Below are positions 58,100 through 64,000 of a DNA stretch of 64,000 nucleotides, one piece after another. Each line of letters opens with the position of its first letter. Position 1 is the first letter of the stretch. The notes beneath the pieces were generated by a model. That model did not search any database, was not told the origin of the DNA, and saw nothing but the letters and a program-made list of their open reading frames with translations. Origin of the DNA: Blastomussa wellsi (taxonomy: Eukaryota > Cnidaria > Anthozoa > Scleractinia > Plerogyridae); assembly GCA_947652115.1 (NCBI GenBank), contig OX393572.1, positions 11,908,923 to 11,972,922 of the forward strand. Reading direction: 5' to 3'. Made by a program: the position numbers and the translations under genes.

Positions 58100-59650
58100 T
58101 CTGCTAAGTGGGTACATAAACTTGTTCACTGTCAGGTAAGAGGGGTCCACAATAGCATCCACAGAGGAACTTGCCTGTCAAAATGCGGGAAGCTGGGCCA
58201 GCAGTGATGGTGGCACAGGGGTTGTTCCAGGCACCAGCCAGATGAAGAAAATGTTGAAAATAGAGACATGGTAACAGCAATCGAATTGTCTGAAGGAGTA
58301 AAAGCAAAAGAATGGTGGTGAGCTCCCACCAAAGACAAGGGACGAAGGAGAACCATGATGTTTGGATCCCTCAAGTTGCTGAAATGCAAAACGCTGACCA
58401 GAGACATTGTCTGCACAGTAATCCAAATGCTTTGAGCCCTGTCGGTGGTCCCATAACAACGCTGCAACAACCGCAGGGAGAAGTTCCTAGTAGGAAATTG
58501 ATTAAGGCTGTTGAGCTGTAGATCCTCCCGCTATTAGAGTGCACCTAACACCAAAATTTTTTTTTGGTAAAATACACCTTTGTACCAGTTCGAAACATAT
58601 TCCATCTTTCGTTTCTCCTTTTCATCAAATTATGCCTATTTATAGCATTGCATGCATGTTCACAAAGACTTGATGTTATGCAAATCAATTTGTGACGTCA
58701 AATCAAGAATAGACCCATGCCCCTTCTGACTCGGTCGTGGAACAAATGATGAACAGTTTTGTTAATGCAATCAATAGCCAGAATTTGGTGAAAAATAGAA
58801 ACAAAAGGTGAAATGCGTTTCGAACTGGTACAGAAGTGTATTTTAGCGAAAAAATATTTTGGTATTAGGTGCACTTTAATGATTGAAGATTGCACCATAA
58901 CCAAGTGAGTAAGCTGCATTGCTTGAAACATGGAAATCAGGAAGGGGGGCACAGGAAACTGAGATCATCACATCAAAGCAAAAATCCACGCCACCAAGAA
59001 AGGTCTCGATGAAACTCATGATTGAGTGCAATCGGATGATTGTCACTTCCAAAAGCAGACAGCAGATTTATCATATGGCAGGTATGCTGCTGGAGGATAA
59101 CTTCGCAGGCATGTTAGAGATTACCAGCTCCTTCTTTGTGCAGTGCTGCTTTCAAGACAGGACTCCAGGAGGCTGGCAATGCGATCATACTTTTCATGCA
59201 GAAGAGGGGCCTGAAGCGAATCCAACACAATGCCAAGCACAGTCCCACAAATAGAGGGCCTCTCCAGTTTCTCCGGGAGAAGGGGGATACCCCATTCCCC
59301 AAAAGCTGCACACAAGTATCAACATTGTTCTGGCAAATAGGCAGGTTAGGGGAATGGCAATGTAAAAGCTGGTGCTGTCAAGAGTGGGTGCTGGCTAGGT
59401 TGAAGCTGAGACGATGGCCAGGTAAGATAATTGTATAAATCAAATTCATCTGGGACCACTCCACCACACCAGAAGTGGCAGCATCCTTGTGAAAAGCTAA
59501 ATTGTAATGGAACCAGGACTTCCCAGGAAACTGGAGAGAGGTTTTGATAAAAGTTAACACTGCATCATATAATCCCATTCTCATGTCCTTAGCATGGTGC
59601 CTCGGTCCCTTTTTGGATGCTTCACTCTGAGCCACTCTGTTTCTAGTTAG
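58100..59650 (-). pseudogene. DIRS/Ngaro-like reverse transcriptase-RNase H relic
   Basis: Fragments on the minus strand, right to left: FHYNLAFHKDAATSGVVEWS (59.4-59.5 kb); GEWGIPLLPEKLERPSICGT and a TVLGIVLDS block (59.2-59.3 kb); LQHACEVIL and LNHEFHRDLSWWRGF (58.95-59.1 kb); and a DPNIMVLLRPLSLVGAHHHS block with DNSIA (58.2-58.4 kb). These follow the RT to RNase H order of DIRS-group elements. The relic is broken by frameshifts and by the TTAA element at 58538-58875. A relationship to the recombinase element at 16.7 kb is possible but unproven. Confidence 0.65.
58538..58875. mobile_element. 338-bp foldback element, TTAA-type (piggyBac-like MITE)
   Basis: The ends AGTGCACCTAACACCAAAAT and its inverted match (one base differs) are flanked by TTAG on the left and TTAA on the right, so one target base has mutated. 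Inner inverted blocks include ACCAGTTCGAAAC. It interrupts the DIRS/Ngaro-like relic and is therefore the younger insertion. Confidence 0.75.
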
Positions 59651-59659
59651 TTTTAAGCT

Positions 59660-60420
59660 CTTAAGATGTGGAGTATCTGCACATCTGTTATGCTGATGAT
59701 ACATGTACATAAATTTATGTTGCCTTAGTCCAAATGACAAGTCTGACCAACATCTTGCGTGAAAAGTATCGAACACTACATTGTACCTAAGGGATGGATG
59801 GATGTTCAACGATAATCTCGACCTGAATGATGACGAAACTGAACTCCTTGTTATTGGGATGCCACAACAACTTGAGAAGTTGGATATTGTCAGTATTATT
59901 TTGTGTTTGGAATGTGAAGATCCAGCCTGTGACACTGTGAGAAATCTTGGCTCCTGGTTTGATTCCAGGCTGTCTAAGCATGGCAACACACATCACAAAG
60001 ATCTGTAGTTCTTCTTTTTGTTACATACACAATAATTTATTTGCTGTATCAGGAAATATCTTTCACAACAGTCGACTGAGGCACTTGTCCATGCCTTCAT
60101 CACCAGCTGTATAGATTATTGCAACAACCTTCTGTATGGATTACTGTCCAGATTGCTTGGTAAATAAACTACAAGAATGCTTGTGCATGACTGGTCTTCA
60201 AAGAACAAACAAATTGCATAATATAATGCCACTCATCTATAAATTACCAGTACATTGGTTACTGATAACTCATTCCTTTATAAACTTGGTTTGGTTACCA
60301 CGACCTTACGCACTTCTGTGGTGTGGAAAGCGAGTCCCTCCAGCATTTACACCTACTCATCACCTGTCCACTTACCAAAAGGGTTTGGCTGGACTTTATT
60401 GATCAGCATAGAAATGCCAA
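59660..60420 (+). pseudogene. CR1/L2-like LINE reverse-transcriptase relic
   Basis: CYADDT (59689-59703, catalytic box intact), then LNDDETELLVIG and RNLGSWFDSRLS (59.83-59.97 kb), then the frame-shifted STEALVHAFITS, DYCNNLLYGL and a PLIYKLPVHWL block (60.05-60.26 kb). This order is characteristic of the RT C-terminal half of CR1/L2-type LINEs. Several frameshifts and stops make it inactive. Confidence 0.8.
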
Positions 60421-60485
60421 TATAGCTTTATAACTCGCGATACTACACAACAAAACGTCTAATAAGATATATAAACTATAGAATA

Positions 60486-60490
60486 GGGGT

Positions 60491-60530
<40 letters not shown>

Positions 60531-60790
60531 AGTATAACTTACAATATAATTTGGTTTTATCAACTGGCTTGATAATGTGAATTGGCCACCGTAAAGAGAT
60601 TCGAGAGCTGACATTTCGAGTGTTAGCCCTTCGTCGGAGATCCGACGAAGGGCTGCAGCGTATTGTTGGTGGCTTAATAAAGAGTTTTGGTCGTCAGCTA
60701 GTAATTTGTAGTCACGAAAATCTTTCCTCCTTCTGAAGACGGAACTCATCACAGTTGTAGATAAAAAGTCAGCCGTTGGCAAGGTGATCT
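60486..60790 (-). mobile_element. Penelope-type terminal fragment with hammerhead-like motif
   Basis: Contains the block shared with 24821 and 32955. On the minus strand it also has, near 60655-60610, a 14-bp inverted pair (CCCTTCGTCGGA and TCCGACGAAGGG) followed by GGGCTAACACTCGAAATGTC. A hammerhead ribozyme core needs CUGANGA, a short stem and GAAA; here the first box reads CCGACGA, so position 4 is changed. Hammerheads in Penelope-like elements are established knowledge; that this copy derives from one is inference. Confidence 0.5.
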
Positions 60791-60950
60791 AAATTTTTCA
60801 GTGTATTGCCACCTTCCATAAAATCGGCTGTGTCTCGTTGACTATTCACTCATAGAAAACTCGGCTTGTAGTCTAATTGTTAATTGGGAAATTCTGGCTG
60901 CCGGTTTATTTTCCTGACAATTCATTTGCACCCATTTATACTAATAGGTG

Positions 60951-61635
60951 CAGGGTTTCGAAATTAAAAAAATCCTTTGGTAGACTAAGTGGTAAAAAAA
61001 GTCGCCAAATTCAAATTTTTAGTCGCCAGATTGCATTAAAAGAGACACAATCCATAGGCATGCATGAGGCATTATTCGGTTTGCAAAGCATTATAGGGCG
61101 ATTTCGAACTCCTCCAAAATTAATATAAGAACCTTTTTAGCCAAGCAAATATAAGCAGGTTCTTATATGAGGATTGTAGTACATTTTAATGCACAGCTCT
61201 TGTTGAAAAGATACTTTTACCAGTAACTACGTATACATTTTTTAGTCACTTTTGTTAGACTTATGCCAATTCAGTGATGAATGAATGCTGTATAGTGAAG
61301 GAACAAACCCAATTTTATTTTTTTTATGGTAATCAACATCTTTGTCTTCCCATATAAATTAAGAACCTGAGTAAGAACCTACTCAGTCTAAATTGTTAGT
61401 AACAACGGTTACCCCAAAATACAAGAACATATTTTGCCATACTGTAAAAAACGTAGGTTCTTGCACGCAGGTTTTTACTTCATTAAAATTTCTGTAGGTA
61501 CACAACATCTGAGAAAAGGGCCATTAGGCATCATCAATACAAAGAAATGTAGTAGCCATTTGGCGACAAAACCAGAACTTTTAGTAGCCAGGGATGAATT
61601 TTAGTTGCATTGGTGACCATATTCGTCGCAAGGCC
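60951..61635. mobile_element. Second copy of the CAGGG-ended repeat, with an internal insertion
   Basis: The left (CAGGGTTTCG, GTCGCCAGATTGCATTA) and right (CCAGAACTTTTAGTAGCCA, GACCATATTCGTCGCAA) parts match 29681-30049. About 300 bp of unrelated sequence in the middle carries inverted AGAACCT/AGGTTCT motifs, probably another insertion. Confidence 0.5.
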
Positions 61636-61639
61636 ATGA

Positions 61640-63650
61640 ACACTCTTGATCAAGAGTTTACACACAGTTTCCTCATCCTAAAACAACTCTGATCACCAAC
61701 ACAAAATCAATGAATCCAATTAGACTTTGATGTAATGACACCCTCAAAAGAAGAATGTTTGTGTGGCTCTAGAGAATAATCCACACCCCCACCACAGAGG
61801 GAACTGAAAATTTCAGAAGGGTGGGGGTGGGAGGAAATTCTGGAGAGGAGTGGGTGAAATTGCATTCAACTTTGATGCAGTGCAACTTAGTTTCACAATC
61901 GCTTCTTACCAATACTGTAGATAGTTCAGGGATTTCAAAATATTTTGAAGTAGGTGTCATCTACTGGAAGAGTAGGCGGCTGTTAAGTGAGGTTTTTGGT
62001 CTCAAGCTGATTGCTATGACCAGAGTAGCTGGCGGCATAATAGTCAAGTAGCCAGTGGAACTCCGACAGCCGCCGGCTTGTTTTGAAACCCCTGATAGTT
62101 TAGACAAAAACAGGGCTGTCATTAAGGGCCATAACCCATAACACCTCAGTACGGTTGATTTTCCCGTGGTGCTACGGGTGAAATTGCTTGTTATTGACAG
62201 AATTTAACCACGTGCACAAAGTAACAAGTTTGCTATGGGTGTGGAGAACGAGGCTACAGGTGATGCAAAACTAAATTACAGCCCTGCAAAAACATAGCGG
62301 CCAAGGTTTTTGATACATACATGTAATCAGTTTACATTTTGAACAGGTTTTATTTCTCCTAAAAGCACACTGAAAGCTAACAAGTTCAAATGAATCATCC
62401 ATATTGTTCCGTAGATTTGTGAACGAAAATAATAGATCCATTATATGCAAAAATGTCACATGGTTTGGCCAAAACTAACTGATGGCAAGCAAAATTTCTC
62501 CCCCAACTGCAGTAACTTGTTCAATGACCATGCATGCTGGAACAGGAAAAAACTGAACTCACCTAAGTTTCTAAGATGCAGAGAACCAATGTTTTCCAGT
62601 AAGGACTGGTTTCCTCACACACTGTACATGTTCAGTGAGTTACACAGGCAAGAAACTATCAGGAGTAAGATAGCAAATTCAAATAAGTTAGTCGTGAAAT
62701 AATTATATTAATTAATAGGGCTAAATTAGGAAAGATATAGACTGATCAACCAGTCAATCAGTCAGTCAACCAGTCTGATTGACCTGAATCATTCTGATTG
62801 GCCTAAATGAGCCCATTTATAGGTACATTATTCCACAGATCAAAATGTCATGATTGGGTAATGCTAATAAATCAGGTTAATAACAAAATTAATAGATTCC
62901 ATGTGGCCGTGTTCAGCAATAGATCACTGATGACGTGAAAATGTAGTAGGAACAAAAAAGTGACACACGAGGCGATAGCCAACTGCGTCTCTGATGGTCT
63001 TACTACATTTTGACGTCTTCTGTGATCTATTACTGAACAGACGCACGGCAACATGGAATCTACAGTATCTGTTTTATTTAATAAATTAAAGAAACAAAAT
63101 ATAACAATCATCACTGTGTGTCCTTCAATACACTGTACATCACAGGAAGGAACCAATCAAAATGTGTCCATAATTGGGCTTATTATATACAAATAACCAT
63201 TGTGAATACATAAGCAACACACAAAGATTCAAAAATGAAGAAGCCCAGGCTCCTTTTTTGTTAAAATATATGTTGAACATGCTATTTCAGTGCTTTCAGT
63301 AAGACTTCAAGTGGGTGGCTATGAAATGTTAGCACCTGCCTGAGCAATTAAAAGGGGCCTTCTGCCCCTTTTCCTAAAGGGGGGTCTGCGGGCATGCCAT
63401 TTTAAGTTCTCGTTTAGACTAGTTTGCTATCTGTTTAGTGTGAAATACACATTTTGTGTCAAGCGGTATGACACAAAGACCAAAGAGACAAATTATATTT
63501 GAGTCACGCAATGTCTTCATGCTGAGTGTTTTTACGAGCAAAAGCCGATAATAATTAACTTTTTAAGCAACAATTCAGTTAAATTTTAAGAGCACGGCTT
63601 CATGTTCCATACGAACGTCTTGTTTAATTTACATTGTAGTCTTAGCTGTA
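61640..63650. other. Non-coding stretch, nothing recognised
   Basis: No exon or known element was identified. A CAGT/CAATCAGT-type short tandem run lies near 62740-62790. Confidence 0.5.
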
Positions 63651-63653
63651 AGG

Positions 63654-63945
63654 TAAGTCTGCAGTCGGGCCTAATGACCCATCAGGCCGGAGCTTATCCC
63701 GGTTTCTGTAGCATGAAGCGACAGAGAGTATTTCTACTCCCCCCTGGATGGGATGCTAGTCCATCGCAGGGTTACCCCCCAGCAGTAAATTCGCCGGTAC
63801 CCATTTATACACCTGGGTGAAGAGAGGCACTGTGAGAATAAAGTGTCTTGCCCAAGAACACAACGCAGTGGCCCGGCCAGGACTCGAACCCGGACCGTCC
63901 GATCCAGAGTCCAGCGCACTAACCATTAGGCCACTGCGCCTCCCA
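63654..63945 (-). mobile_element. tRNA-headed SINE, family 1 (well-preserved copy)
   Basis: On the minus strand, an A-box-like TGGCCTAATGGTTAGTGCG and a perfect B box GGTTCGAGTCC (63880-63890), then the body ending in GGTTTCTG and GGGATAAGCTCCGGCC. It is the best-preserved head in the window. Confidence 0.85.
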
Positions 63946-64000
63946 GTCTTAGCTGTGATCCTTAGTTATTAGTCTTAGAGTGCATTCAGATGTAAAATCT

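Overview
The window is eukaryotic, AT-rich, intron-rich and full of decayed transposons. The two protein genes are closest, from memory, to animal R7-RGS and MAP3K2/3 proteins. The mobile elements (tRNA-headed SINEs, Penelope-like, RTE-like, CR1/L2-like and DIRS/Ngaro-like tyrosine-recombinase elements, many short inverted-repeat elements) resemble those of anthozoan cnidarians. My best guess is a stony coral or a close relative. No search was run, so the species is inference.

Two real genes lie on the minus strand. (1) Positions 1-8272, possibly starting near 16456: the 5' half of an R7-family RGS gene (RGS6/7/9/11 type). Nine exons join in one frame through the DEP and DHEX regions; the GGL and RGS domains lie beyond the left edge. 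(2) Positions 21552-43592: a complete MAP3K2/3 (MEKK2/3) gene. I could place 21 coding exons whose phases all agree and which sum to exactly 2,100 nt (699 codons plus stop), with an N-terminal PB1 domain and a C-terminal kinase domain. Its start codon sits in an exon contributing only four coding bases, about 6 kb upstream of the next exon. One intron has a GC-AG donor, next to a satellite array.

Between the genes (about 8.3-21.5 kb) lie several foldback elements and a short tyrosine-recombinase element (16.69-18.08 kb). Its repeats have the A1-ORF-B1-A2-B2 order of Ngaro/DIRS-type retrotransposons, but the reverse transcriptase is absent.

The right third (43.6-64 kb) has no host gene I can recognise. 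From left to right it holds AAT microsatellites, a three-unit array of about 410-475 bp repeats, a cluster of three E2F-like palindromes, a TTAA-flanked foldback element, a head-to-head pair of Penelope-like elements, SINEs, an RTE-like LINE, a DIRS/Ngaro-like RT-RNase H relic broken by a TTAA-type element, a CR1/L2-like LINE relic, and a Penelope terminal fragment with a hammerhead-like motif. All of these look inactive: catalytic residues are changed or frames are broken.

Both genes probably act in signalling (G-protein deactivation; MAP kinase activation). Their sharing of a strand is not evidence of co-regulation.
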